64,000 nt of DNA, from assembly GCF_029626035.1 (NCBI RefSeq), contig NZ_JARUBE010000003.1, positions 2,542,001-2,606,000 on the forward strand. Direction: 5' to 3'. The DNA is from Micromonospora sp. WMMD980. GTDB taxonomy: Bacteria > Actinomycetota > Actinomycetes > Mycobacteriales > Micromonosporaceae. The position numbers and the translations under genes were made by a program. Under the pieces are notes generated by a model, which was not told the DNA's origin, did not search any database, and saw only the letters and a program-made list of their open reading frames with translations. Below are positions 1 through 8,370 of the stretch, piece after piece. Each line of letters opens with the position of its first letter. Position 1 is the stretch's first letter.

Positions 1-778
1 TCGGGAAGTGCCCGCACATGATCACCGAGTGGCTCCACACGTTGCGGATCAGGTTGGCGGTGAACGTGGCGGCGAGCGTGGACAGGAACGACGGGCCGGA
101 GAGCAGCGGGTGGACCACATAGTCCTTGAGCACCTGGCGGCGGATCTTGCGGCCGACCGCCTTCGCCTTGGCCCGGAACGTCGGGTCCTTGAGCCGCTTC
201 TGCTTGAGGTGGTCGCCCAGCTCCATGTCGTAGGCGGCGATGCCGTACTCGAAGAAGGCGGCGTTGAGCAGGTTCCACACCGGCTGGCCCAGGTGCATCG
301 GGTGCCACGGCTGGTCCTCGTCGACGCGCATGATCCCGTACCCGAGGTCGTTGTCCTTGCCGACCACGTTGGTGTAGCGGTGGTGCAGCTCGTTGTGCGA
401 CTGCTTCCACTGGTCCGCCGGGGAGACGTGGTCCCAGTCCCAGGTGGTGGAGTGGATCTTCGGGTCACGCATCCAGTCCCACTGACCGTGCAGGACGTTG
501 TGCCCGATCTCCATGTTGTCGAGGATCTTGGCGATCGACAGGCCGGCCGTGCCGACGATCCAGGCCGGCGGGAACAGCGAGAACAGCAGCACCGCGCGAC
601 TGCTGATCTCCAGCGTCCGCTGGGTCTTGATCACCTTGCGGATGTAGCGGGCGTCCCGCTCCCCCCGGTCGGCGATCACCCGGTCCCGGATCGCGTCCAG
701 CTCCTTGCCGATGATCTCGATGTCCTCGGCGCTCAGGTGGGCGATCGGGTTGTCGGCCTTCTTCTGGATCACGGTCAC
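1..778 (-). CDS. Membrane fatty acid desaturase, DesA3-like (3' end outside window)
   Basis: Integral-membrane acyl-lipid/acyl-CoA desaturase that would insert a cis double bond into a fatty acyl chain using a di-iron centre. 259 codons are visible; the C-terminus and the last histidine box are lost at the window edge. Histidine boxes HNVLH (about residues 93-97) and HNELHH (about 128-133) are present, the second followed by RYTNVVGKDND as in mycobacterial DesA3-type enzymes. Hydrophobic segments surround residues 60-85. The GTG start at 778 is chosen because the frame reads directly into a conserved-looking N-terminus and leaves only 12 bp after the upstream reductase gene, so the two are almost certainly co-transcribed. 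In mycobacteria the same pair (stearoyl-CoA 9-desaturase and its oxidoreductase) works together; equivalence here is inferred from order and motifs. Confidence 0.9.
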   Translation of the reverse strand, partial: MTVIQKKADNPIAHLSAEDIEIIGKELDAIRDRVIADRGERDARYIRKVIKTQRTLEISSRAVLLFSLFPPAWIVGTAGLSIAKILDNMEIGHNVLHGQWDWMRDPKIHSTTWDWDHVSPADQWKQSHNELHHRYTNVVGKDNDLGYGIMRVDEDQPWHPMHLGQPVWNLLNAAFFEYGIAAYDMELGDHLKQKRLKDPTFRAKAKAVGRKIRRQVLKDYVVHPLLSGPSFLSTLAATFTANLIRNVWSHSVIMCGHFP

Positions 779-790
779 GTCGGTGGCTCC

Positions 791-1882
791 TCAGAGTTCG
801 ATGTCGCAGGTACCGGCGGCCGCCGAGACGCAGGTCTGGATCCGTACGCCGTCACCCGGCACGGCCGTGGTCACGTCGCCGTTGCGCAGGTCGCGTACCG
901 CGCCCTGGCGCAGCGGCACGACGCAGCCGTAACAGATCCCCATCCGGCAGCCCGAGGGCATGAGCACCCCCGCGCTCTCCCCCGCGTCGAGCAGGGTGGT
1001 GGCGCCGTCGGCCTCGACGGTCACCCCCGCCCCGGTGAAGGTCACCGTGCCGCCGTCGCCCGGCGTAATCACCGTAGGACGGAACCGCTCGGTGTGCAGC
1101 AGATCGTCCGCGCCCCGGGCCGCCCAGTGCGCCTCGGCGGCGTCGAGCAGTCCGAGCGGCCCGCACGCCCAGGTGTGCCGCTGCGCGTGGTCGGGTACGA
1201 GGTCGTCCAGCTCGGTCACGTCGAGCAGGCCGGAGGTGTCGGTGTGCCGCTCGACCAGGCGTACCGCGCCGCGCTCGGCCAGCGCCCGCAGCTCCGCGCC
1301 GAAGATGACGTCGTCGCGGGTGGGCGCCGAGTGCACGAGCACCACGTCGGCGCGTTCGGTGAGCCCGGCGCGCAGCATCCCCATGACCGGGGTGATGCCG
1401 CTGCCGGCGGTCAGGAAGAGGACCCGCTCAGGGGTGGCCGTGGGCAGCACGAATTCGCCCTGGGCCTGGTCGAGCTGGACGATCGTGCCGGGTCGGATCC
1501 GGCGGACCAGGTGGTTGCTGACCTTGCCGTCCGGGATCGCCTTCACGGTCACCGCGATCCGGCCGTCCGCCGCGCCCGGCGGCGAGGTGAGCGAGTACGC
1601 GCGCCACTGGCGTACCCCGTCGACGTCCACCCCCAGGCGCACGTACTGCCCCGGCAGGTGGCCCAACCAGCTGCGCCCCGGTTGGATCACCAGCGTCGCC
1701 GCGTCCCGGGTCTCCGGGCGGACGGCGACGATCCGCCCGCGCAGCGGGGCACCCGCGCGCAGCGGCGCGACCATGTCGAGATAGTCGTCCGGCAGCAGCG
1801 GGGTGGTGACCGTGCCGGCCAGCCGCAGCAGCCTGTCCCGGAAGGAGACCTTCTGGGAGCGGCGGGGCGCAGTTGTGGTCAT
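791..1882 (-). CDS. FAD/NAD(P)H reductase with C-terminal 2Fe-2S ferredoxin domain
   Basis: Electron-transfer flavoprotein, 363 aa, that most likely carries electrons from NAD(P)H through FAD and a plant-type 2Fe-2S cluster to the desaturase encoded 12 bp downstream. The order is: flavin-binding barrel with the RAYSLTSPPG signature, nucleotide-binding domain with LTAGSGITPVMGML, then a ferredoxin domain with CRMGICYGC plus a later cysteine in RIQTCVS as cluster ligands. An ATG at 1882 is preferred over more upstream in-frame starts because the family begins near here and the intergenic region must also carry promoters for the divergent regulator gene. Mycobacterial Rv3230c has the same architecture and neighbour. 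The partner assignment is inference from synteny. Confidence 0.9.
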   Translation of the reverse strand: MTTTAPRRSQKVSFRDRLLRLAGTVTTPLLPDDYLDMVAPLRAGAPLRGRIVAVRPETRDAATLVIQPGRSWLGHLPGQYVRLGVDVDGVRQWRAYSLTSPPGAADGRIAVTVKAIPDGKVSNHLVRRIRPGTIVQLDQAQGEFVLPTATPERVLFLTAGSGITPVMGMLRAGLTERADVVLVHSAPTRDDVIFGAELRALAERGAVRLVERHTDTSGLLDVTELDDLVPDHAQRHTWACGPLGLLDAAEAHWAARGADDLLHTERFRPTVITPGDGGTVTFTGAGVTVEADGATTLLDAGESAGVLMPSGCRMGICYGCVVPLRQGAVRDLRNGDVTTAVPGDGVRIQTCVSAAAGTCDIEL

Positions 1883-1916
1883 ATGACCAGCGTGGCCGCG
1901 TAATCGCATAACATCT

Positions 1917-1940
1917 TGACCGACAAAGGTGAAACGGTCA
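1917..1940. promoter_or_regulatory. Inverted repeat TGACCG-N12-CGGTCA in a divergent promoter region
   Basis: Perfect 6-bp arms lie in the 85-bp gap between the reductase gene and the PucR-family gene, 28 bp upstream of the latter's ATG. The position fits an operator for the adjacent regulator acting on itself and on the desaturase operon. No binding evidence exists; a 6-bp dyad can occur by chance. Confidence 0.35.
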
Positions 1941-1967
1941 CGGGTTTTTGTTCGGAGGGAACAACAG

Positions 1968-3197
1968 ATGTCGCAGCAGGCCGGGACCGGGCAGCGCGCC
2001 GCCCATCTCGATCTCGACGCCGAGATGGCGGCGATGCTGCGCGACCAGCTATCGGTCGTCGCGGCGCGCACGGTCACCGCGATCACCGCCGAGGTGCCGG
2101 ACTACTCCGGCGCGCTCACCGGCGCCATGCGCGAGAAGATCGAAAACGCGGTACGCATCGCGCTGGGCACGTTCCTCCAGCTCATCGAGGGTACCCAGGC
2201 ATTCGACCCGAGCACTCCCCTGGCCCCCGCGCTGGAGGCCGCGTACGCGCTGGGCAGCGGCGAGGCCCGCTCCGGGCGGAGCATGGACGCGCTGCTGGCC
2301 GCGTACCGGGTGGGTGCCCGGGTGGCCTGGCGGGAGGTCTCCACCACCACGGTACGCAGCGGGCTGGCCGCCGAGACGGTGGCCGAGTTCGCCGAGCTGA
2401 TGTTCGCGTACATCGACGAGTTGTCCGCGGCCAGCGTGGCCGGGCACGCCGACGAACTGGCCAGCGCCGGCCGGGTGCGCCGCCGGGACCTGGAGCGGCT
2501 CACCCGGCAGTTGCTCGCCGGCGAGCCGGAGGAGTCGTTGCGCCGCAGCGCGGAGCGGGCCGACTGGCCGCCGCCGCAGACGCTGACCGTGGTGCTGCTG
2601 CCCCGCCGGCACCTGCGGGCGGTGCTCGCCCTGCTCGGTCGGCAGACGCTGGAGAGCGGCGAGGACCTGCCCGGCATGCGTCCGGCCGAGGAGATGGCGG
2701 TCCTGCTGGTCCCGGACGCGCACGGCGGCCGGCGCCGGCAACTCGTCCGCCTGCTGCACGGGCACCGGGCGGTGCTCGGCCCGGCCCGCCCCTGGCACCG
2801 GGTCGCCGCCTCCTACCAGCGGGCCGCCCGGGCCCTCGCGCTCGGCCTCGGCGAACCCGACGCCGGGCCGGTCGACACCGAACGACACCTGGCCACCCTG
2901 CTGCTGAGCATGGACCCGGAGGCACTGGCCGACCTGCGCACCCAGGCCCTCGCGCCGCTCGCCGCGCTGCCCCCGGCCACCGCGCACCGGCTCGCCGAGA
3001 CGCTGCGGTCGTGGCTGCTGCACCAGGGGCGCCGCGACGACGTGGCGACCGACCTGTTCGTGCACCCGCAGACCGTGCGCTACCGGATGGGCAAGCTGCG
3101 GGAGCTGTTCGGCGAGCGCCTGCACGACCCCGCCACCGTCCTGGACCTCACCATCGCCCTCGCCGTCCCACCCGAGCAAGGAGGGGCCCCCGCTTAA
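1968..3197 (+). CDS. PucR-family transcriptional regulator
   Basis: DNA-binding regulator, 409 aa. The C-terminal 60 residues hold the PucR-type helix-turn-helix signature (HPQTVRYRMGKLRELFG, then LHDPATVLDLTIAL). The middle has the GGDEF-like/CdaR-type region common to the family, and the N-terminus is helical and of unknown function. The ATG at 1968 is selected by the strong GGAGGG Shine-Dalgarno 10 bp upstream; an earlier in-frame ATG at 1929 lacks one. It is transcribed divergently from the desaturase/reductase pair, an arrangement often seen when the regulator controls its neighbours' lipid-modifying genes. The target is inference. Confidence 0.88.
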   Translation: MSQQAGTGQRAAHLDLDAEMAAMLRDQLSVVAARTVTAITAEVPDYSGALTGAMREKIENAVRIALGTFLQLIEGTQAFDPSTPLAPALEAAYALGSGEARSGRSMDALLAAYRVGARVAWREVSTTTVRSGLAAETVAEFAELMFAYIDELSAASVAGHADELASAGRVRRRDLERLTRQLLAGEPEESLRRSAERADWPPPQTLTVVLLPRRHLRAVLALLGRQTLESGEDLPGMRPAEEMAVLLVPDAHGGRRRQLVRLLHGHRAVLGPARPWHRVAASYQRAARALALGLGEPDAGPVDTERHLATLLLSMDPEALADLRTQALAPLAALPPATAHRLAETLRSWLLHQGRRDDVATDLFVHPQTVRYRMGKLRELFGERLHDPATVLDLTIALAVPPEQGGAPA

Positions 3198-3221
3198 CGC
3201 CTCCGGTAGAGGTGGGGCCCT
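3182..3221. terminator. Hairpin overlapping the end of the PucR-type gene
   Basis: A GGGGCCCC-type arm (3183-3190) is mirrored by GGGGCCC (3214-3220), with an inner CCTC/GAGG stem (3200-3212). The stop codon of the regulator lies in the loop. No U-tract follows. Likely a terminator or a dispersed intergenic hairpin. Confidence 0.45.
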
Positions 3222-3330
3222 GGCTTGAGAGCTGGGCCGCAGGGCTCGGGTGCCCGGGACCTCCGGCCCTGCCCCTTTACCCCGGCGGCGGGCAGCCTCG
3301 GAAGGGGACGAGCAACGAGGAGGCGCCGCC

Positions 3331-4335
3331 ATGGACCGGTCAGCGATCCGCACGGAGCAGACCCCGGCGGTCCGGGTGCTGGAGGCGGCGGCCCGGCAGT
3401 CCCTGCACGCCCCCTCGGTGTTCAACACCCAGCCCTGGCGCTGGCGGGTCGACGCGGACACGCTTGAGCTGCGTGCCGACCCGGGCCGGCAGCTCGCGCA
3501 CACCGACCCCGACGGCCGGCTGCTGACCCTGAGCTGCGGCGCTGCCCTGCACCACGCCCGCGTGTCACTCGCCGCCGCGGGCTGGGCGGTCACCGTCGAG
3601 CGGCTGCCCGACCCGGCCGACCCGACGCTGCTGGCCCGGCTGCGCGCGACCGGCCCGACCGCGCTGGACGTGCCGGCGCTGCGGCTCGTCGAGGCGATCC
3701 CGCGCCGCCGGACCGACCGACGCGCCTACGGCGACCGGCCCGTCCCCGAGTGGCTGCTGACCCGGCTCACCGAGGCCGTCGAGGCGCAGGGCGCGCACCT
3801 GCACGTGGTCCGGCCGGACCAGATGCCGATGCTGGCCGTGTCCACCGGTCGCGCCGCCGACGCCGAGCTGGCCGACCCGGCGTACCGGGAGGAGTTGCGC
3901 CGCTGGACGAACCGCCCGGCGGGCAGCGGCGACGGCGTGCCCACGACCGCCGCGGTCCGGCCCGCGCCACGGCGCGTCCCGCTGCGCGACCACGCGCCCG
4001 GCGGGGCGGCCGGGCTGGCCGCCGGCGCGGACTTCGACCGCGGCGCGGCGTACCTGATCCTGTTCGGTGACGGCGACGAACCGGCGGCGTGGCTGCGCGG
4101 CGGGGAGGCGCTGTCGGCGCTGCTGCTCACCGCGACCGCCGAGGGGTTGGCCGGCGCGCCGCTCAGCGACGCGATCGAGCTGGCCTGGCCGCGGCGGATG
4201 ATGCGCGACCTGCTCGCCGGCCTCGGCGACCCCTATTTGGTGGTGCGCGTCGGCTGGGGCCCGGACGAGGACCTGCCGCCGGCTCCGCGCCGCGCGCCCG
4301 CCGAGGTCATCGAGGTGGTGGCCCCGCCGGAGTGA
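3331..4335 (+). CDS. Acg-family (nitroreductase-like) FMN-binding protein
   Basis: 334 aa. The N-terminal APSVFNTQPWRWRV motif and the two-lobed nitroreductase-like layout are typical of the mycobacterial Acg/Rv2032 family, an atypical nitroreductase group thought to bind and sequester flavin rather than catalyse reduction. RRRTDRRAYGDR near residue 130 is another family signature. The ATG at 3331 has a good GAGGAGG site about 8 bp upstream. It stands alone between the regulator and the kinase-like gene. A second, more divergent member of the same superfamily is encoded at 23781-24764. Whether this protein is enzymatic cannot be told from sequence. Confidence 0.82.
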   Translation: MDRSAIRTEQTPAVRVLEAAARQSLHAPSVFNTQPWRWRVDADTLELRADPGRQLAHTDPDGRLLTLSCGAALHHARVSLAAAGWAVTVERLPDPADPTLLARLRATGPTALDVPALRLVEAIPRRRTDRRAYGDRPVPEWLLTRLTEAVEAQGAHLHVVRPDQMPMLAVSTGRAADAELADPAYREELRRWTNRPAGSGDGVPTTAAVRPAPRRVPLRDHAPGGAAGLAAGADFDRGAAYLILFGDGDEPAAWLRGGEALSALLLTATAEGLAGAPLSDAIELAWPRRMMRDLLAGLGDPYLVVRVGWGPDEDLPPAPRRAPAEVIEVVAPPE

Positions 4336-4372
4336 CCCGTCGTGGCCGAGCACCCGGCGCTACCCTCGGCGG

Positions 4373-5113
4373 GTGTTCGAACTGGATCCGGCCGACGCGT
4401 TCGTGGTCTTCGGCGACCAGGACTCCGGTTGTCTCTCCTACGGCGTGCGGACGGCGGGCCGGCGCTGGTTCGTCAAGCGGGCCCGGACACCGGAGGCGCG
4501 GGCCTCGCTGACCCGGGCCCTCGGCCTGCACGCCGCCGTCCGGCACCCGGCTGTCGTCCGGCCGGAGCTGGTGCGCGACGGCGCCGACGGGCCCACGCTG
4601 GTCTACCCGTGGTGCGAGGGGACCGTGCTCAACCACGCCACCGTGCACGGATCGGACCGCGCCGGCCTGGCCCGCTTCCAGCGCCTGCCGGTCCCCGAGG
4701 TGCGCGCGGCTCTCGCGGTGGTCCTCGACGCCCACCTGGCCGTCGACGCCGCCGGTTACGTCGCGGTCGACCTGTACGACGGCTGCTTCCTCTACGACTT
4801 CGAGGCGCGCCGAATGTGGCTGATCGACCTGGACGAGTACCGGCCGGGCCCGTTCGTGCTGGACTCCGAGCGGTTGCCCGGTTCCCGCCGCTACCTCTCC
4901 CCGGAGGAGCTGACCCGGGGCGCGGTGATCGACGGGCGCACGACGGTGCACGCGTTGGGCCGTACGCTGCACCACCTGCTCGACGCGCCGTCGGGCTGGC
5001 GGGGCGACGGACGAGCCGCGGCGGTCGTGGAGCGAGCCACCCGAGCCGACCCGGGCGCGCGGTACGCGTCCGTGCCCGACCTGGTCGGGGCCTGGCGGTA
5101 CGCCTGGCGCTGA
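4373..5113 (+). CDS. Divergent protein-kinase-fold protein
   Basis: 246 aa, too short for a full receptor kinase but covering a minimal kinase core. FVKRA (Lys35) matches the beta-3 lysine, AVDLYDGCFLYDF (Asp133) sits where the HRD catalytic loop should be, and LIDLDEYR (about 151-157) replaces the DFG motif. The usual HRD histidine/arginine and the downstream Asn are absent, so activity is doubtful or the fold is closer to aminoglycoside-phosphotransferase-like kinases. GTG start at 4373, 37 bp after the Acg-family gene, so it may be co-transcribed. No membrane segment or sensor domain is visible. Confidence 0.7.
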   Translation: MFELDPADAFVVFGDQDSGCLSYGVRTAGRRWFVKRARTPEARASLTRALGLHAAVRHPAVVRPELVRDGADGPTLVYPWCEGTVLNHATVHGSDRAGLARFQRLPVPEVRAALAVVLDAHLAVDAAGYVAVDLYDGCFLYDFEARRMWLIDLDEYRPGPFVLDSERLPGSRRYLSPEELTRGAVIDGRTTVHALGRTLHHLLDAPSGWRGDGRAAAVVERATRADPGARYASVPDLVGAWRYAWR

Positions 5114-5336
5114 CCGCCCTGACCGCCCCGACCGCCCCGACGCTCGCCCCGCGCGCCGGTCTCCGCCGGCGGGCCGACGACCCCCGGATCAGTCACGCTC
5201 AGTCAGGACGGGTGCGTTGTCGGGGCAGTCACGCCGAGTAGCGGCCATCCGTTCTCCTGGCGTGACCAACGTTCGGTGCCACATCGGTCTGAGCAGGCAC
5301 TATCCGAGAACATGTCGTCCGCCGGGATGAGCCCCT

Positions 5337-5418
5337 CGCTGCCTTTGCTCTGCAGCCACCCACGCAGCAGCTGGCCGTCCGTCACCGATGCGTCCGTGGC
5401 TGCAGAGCAAAGGCAGCG
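5337..5418. repeat. Perfect 23-bp inverted repeat with 36-nt loop
   Basis: Positions 5337-5359 and 5396-5418 are exact reverse complements (core TTTGCTCTGCAGCCAC). The arms are less GC-rich than surrounding DNA and no T-tract follows. It could be a miniature mobile or palindromic repeat family, an RNA hairpin or a terminator of the preceding transcription unit. Copy number in the genome is unknown from this window; no second copy was noticed here. Confidence 0.85.
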
Positions 5419-5832
5419 GGGCGAGGTTGCCGATACTCACCCATTGCTCACATGGAGTGACCGACCGACGCGGGCCGACGCGAGCGCGCGCCAGGTGTGG
5501 CGAGGAGACCGACGGCACACTCGGGGCCGGCGGGGCGATCCGGCCGGCGGACCGTCCATGACGACCCCGGCCGCCACGGGCGGTTCGGCGGCGCGGGTCC
5601 GCGACGGCGGGTACGGCACGCACCACGAGGGACAGTTCCTTATTGTCCACTGTCACTGTCAGCAACCATTCTTCGAGATGTTGACGGGTGGCGATCCGGG
5701 GGACAATCATGATGGTCACTGGATCCACCGCACGCCAATGTCGGATCTGGTGGCATTTCCCACCCCTCGACGGGATCGCGCCGGGACCGCGAGATTCCGC
5801 CGGGCAATCGTGCCCGGCGCGCGCTCGGTTAA

Positions 5833-5851
5833 TCCTATCGACTGGATAGGA
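5833..5851. promoter_or_regulatory. Dyad TCCTATC-GACTG-GATAGGA before the aminotransferase gene
   Basis: Perfect 7-bp arms with a 5-nt spacer, ending 30 bp upstream of the GTG start at 5882. A palindromic operator or a 5'-UTR hairpin is possible. The AT content of the arms is unusual for this genome. Confidence 0.4.
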
Positions 5852-5881
5852 GTTGCCGCCGCTCGCCCGAGGAGTCCGCCG

Positions 5882-7195
5882 GTGAACGGGAACAACGACG
5901 CTCCCGCCCGGAGCCGGCCGAGGCCGGCTCCGCACGGCGCTGAGCTGGAAAGACAGCTCGCCCTGCACGGCGGTCGACCGGTCCGGCGCACGCCGTGGCC
6001 CACCTACGACAAAGGCGCGGTATTCGTACACGCCGAAGACGAGGACGCCGCAATTCGGGCCATTCGCAGTCATCTCTACTTCCGATACGACCACCGGCCG
6101 CAGAACGAAACCGAATGTGGCCGTTTCGAGGACGAACTGTGCCACTATTTCGGCACCCGGCACGCTCTCGCCGTTTCCAGCGGCACCGCCGCGCTCGCCC
6201 TCGCCCTGATGGGCGCCGGAGTGCCGCCCGGCTCATTGGTCGCCTGCCCCGGATTCACTTTCGTCGCCACTCCGAGCGCCATTGTGCTGGCCGGCTGCCG
6301 GCCATTTCTGGTGGAGGTCGACGACGACCTGCGGATGGACCTCGACGACCTGCGCCGACGGTGGCGGCCGGACATCCGCGCCGTGATGGTGGTGCACATG
6401 CGCGGCTTCGCCGCCGACGTGGAGGCGCTCGCCGCCTTCGCCGCCGAGATGGGCGTGCCGCTGATCGAGGATGCCGTACCGGCGCTCGGCGCCGAACTCA
6501 ACGGCCGCAAGCTCGGCACGTTCGGCGCCGCGGGGGCGTTCAGCACCCAGTCGGACAAGGCGCTCAACTGCGGTGAGGGCGGCTTCCTGGTCACCGACGA
6601 CAGCACGCTGTTCGCCCGGGCGGTCGCGCTGTCCGGCGCCTACGAGGGACGGTTGCGGCGGCACTTCCCGCACGGCGAACCGTCGCTCACGGGCCTGGAC
6701 CTGCCCCTGCTCAGCCTTCGCATGGACGAGATCCGGGCGGCGCTGCTGCGGGCCGAGCTGACCCGGCTGCCGCAGCGGCTGGCGCTGTTCCACCGCAACT
6801 ACGCGCACGTCTCCCGGGCCCTCGCCGACCTGCCCGGCATCGCCGTGCGGCGGCCGGTCGCGCCCGGGGCGTACCTCGGGGAGGCGTTCCTGTTCCGCGT
6901 GCCCGGCGGCGACGCGAGCTGGTTCGCCCGGGCGCTGTGCGCGGAGGGGATCGACGCGCGCAACATCGGTGCGGACGACGACCTGAACGTCCGGGCGTTC
7001 TGGAACTGGCGCTTCCTCTACGACAGCGCCGACCCCGGGGAGATCCGCGCGACGCTGCCGCGCACCGCGCGGCTGCTCACCGAGACCGTCGACGTGCCGC
7101 TGTCGTCCAACCTCACCCCGGACGACTGCGACGACCTGGTCCAGGCGGTCCGCAAGGTGGCCGCCGCCCGCGACACCGCGCTGGCGCGGCCGTGA
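5882..7195 (+). CDS. DegT/DnrJ/EryC1-family PLP aminotransferase
   Basis: 437 aa PLP enzyme of the type that aminates keto-sugars, cyclitols or other ketones in natural-product pathways. Landmarks are SSGTAALALALMGAG (phosphate loop), LIEDAVPALGAELNGR (Asp that contacts the pyridine nitrogen) and QSDKALNCGEGGF, whose Lys should form the Schiff base. The GTG at 5882 is selected by GAGGAG 8 bp upstream and by family length. About 20 residues rich in Pro, Arg and Ala precede the usual LALHGG start of the fold, a disordered-looking extension. First gene of an eight-gene operon; its stop overlaps the transporter start (GTGA). The substrate is unknown. Confidence 0.88.
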   Translation: MNGNNDAPARSRPRPAPHGAELERQLALHGGRPVRRTPWPTYDKGAVFVHAEDEDAAIRAIRSHLYFRYDHRPQNETECGRFEDELCHYFGTRHALAVSSGTAALALALMGAGVPPGSLVACPGFTFVATPSAIVLAGCRPFLVEVDDDLRMDLDDLRRRWRPDIRAVMVVHMRGFAADVEALAAFAAEMGVPLIEDAVPALGAELNGRKLGTFGAAGAFSTQSDKALNCGEGGFLVTDDSTLFARAVALSGAYEGRLRRHFPHGEPSLTGLDLPLLSLRMDEIRAALLRAELTRLPQRLALFHRNYAHVSRALADLPGIAVRRPVAPGAYLGEAFLFRVPGGDASWFARALCAEGIDARNIGADDDLNVRAFWNWRFLYDSADPGEIRATLPRTARLLTETVDVPLSSNLTPDDCDDLVQAVRKVAAARDTALARP

Positions 7196-8370
7196 CCGGC
7201 ACGGACACCGAGGAGAAGCGCCTGCCCCGACGCGCGCTGGTGGGGCTGCTCGGCGGACTGTTCGCCGGCTACCTCGGGCTGACCGCGGTCATCCCGGTCC
7301 TGCCCGGCTTCCTGCGCGAGCGGCACGACGCCGGTGACCTGACCGTCGGTGTCGTGGTCACCGTGACCGCGGTGACCGCGCTGCTGGTCCGCCCGGTCGC
7401 GGGCGCGCTCGCCGACCGGTACGGCCACCGCACCGTGATGCTGACCGGGGCGCTCGTGGTGGCCGCCGGTGGCCTGCTGTACCTGGCGCCGCTGGGCGTG
7501 CCGGCACTGGTGGCGGTGCGGCTGCTGCTCGGCGCCGGCGAGGCGGCGCTGTTCACCGCCGGCGCGGTGTGGATCGTCCAGCTCGCCCCGCACCACCGGC
7601 GCGGCCAGCTCATCGGCCTGTACGGGGTGAGCATGTGGGGCGGCATCTCCGCCGGCACGTTCCTCGGCGCCACCGTGCAGCAGGCCGGATACCCGGCGGT
7701 GTGGGCGCTCAGCGCCGCCGCCCCGGCCCTCGGCGCCGCGCTCGTCGCGCTGGCGCCGACGCCGCCGCGTGCCGCGCCGGCGGCCCGGGGCGGCGGCCTG
7801 TTGCTGCGTCCCGCGTTGCTGCCCGGCGTGGCGCTGACGTTCGGCGCGGCCGGATACGCCGGACTGGCCGCGTTCGTGGTGCTGCACCTGGACGCGCGTG
7901 GCATCGGCCCCGGCGTGGTGGTGCTGAGCTGCTTCAGCGCGGTCTACGCCGGCACCCGACTGGTCATCGGTCACCTGCCCGACCGGCTCGGCCCCCGCCG
8001 GGTGGCCGCCTGGTGCGGAGTGGGCGAGGCGGTCGGCCTGCTGGTCATCGCGGTCGCCCCGAACCTCCCGGTCGCGGTCGCCGGCAGCGTGGTGATGGGG
8101 GTCGGATTCTCGCTGCTGCACCCGTCGCTGGCGCTGATGGTGATGAACCGCGCCGACCCGGCGCGGCAGGGCGCGGCGATCGGGGCGTACACCTCGTTCT
8201 GGGATCTCGGGCTGGCGGTGTGGGGGCCTGCGACCGGTCTGGTCGCCGCCGGGTTCGGCTACCCGGCGGTGTTCGTGGCCGGCGCGGCCGGCGCGGCGGT
8301 GGCCGCCGCGATGGCGCTGCGCATCGGCCGGCCCGTCGCCGCCGCACAACCCCTGGAGGTACGCGCGTGA
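7192..8370 (+). CDS. MFS transporter, probable exporter
   Basis: 392 aa, about 12 hydrophobic segments in two halves. The cytoplasmic loop 2-3 signature ALADRYGHRT (motif A) is intact and a weaker copy (HLPDRLGPRR) lies between helices 8 and 9, as expected for a drug:proton antiporter-type MFS protein. The GTG start overlaps the preceding stop and the gene's own stop overlaps the sulfotransferase start, implying translational coupling. Location inside the operon suggests export of the pathway product, or self-protection; that is inference. Confidence 0.88.
   Translation: MTGTDTEEKRLPRRALVGLLGGLFAGYLGLTAVIPVLPGFLRERHDAGDLTVGVVVTVTAVTALLVRPVAGALADRYGHRTVMLTGALVVAAGGLLYLAPLGVPALVAVRLLLGAGEAALFTAGAVWIVQLAPHHRRGQLIGLYGVSMWGGISAGTFLGATVQQAGYPAVWALSAAAPALGAALVALAPTPPRAAPAARGGGLLLRPALLPGVALTFGAAGYAGLAAFVVLHLDARGIGPGVVVLSCFSAVYAGTRLVIGHLPDRLGPRRVAAWCGVGEAVGLLVIAVAPNLPVAVAGSVVMGVGFSLLHPSLALMVMNRADPARQGAAIGAYTSFWDLGLAVWGPATGLVAAGFGYPAVFVAGAAGAAVAAAMALRIGRPVAAAQPLEVRA

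Larger units (their letters stand above)
5114..5881. other. 768-bp intergenic region upstream of the encapsulin-type operon
   Basis: No convincing gene was found. It holds a perfect 23-bp inverted repeat (5337-5359/5396-5418), a less GC-rich patch around 5634-5720 with a TTGACG hexamer at 5681-5686 and AATCAT 18 bp downstream (a weak promoter candidate), and a 7-bp dyad at 5833-5851 just before the first gene. A long open frame runs through it, but its translation shows no conserved features before residue 203. Confidence 0.6.

Noticed and set aside
8..1903. Long open frame on the + strand opposite the desaturase and reductase genes
   Set aside because: Its translation is repetitive Arg/Asp/Val/Pro without motifs, while the minus strand has clear His boxes and 2Fe-2S cysteines.
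5276..5881. Upstream extension of the aminotransferase gene to an ATG near 5276
   Set aside because: The additional 200 residues have no family counterpart and contain the inverted repeat; the GTG at 5882 has a proper ribosome site.
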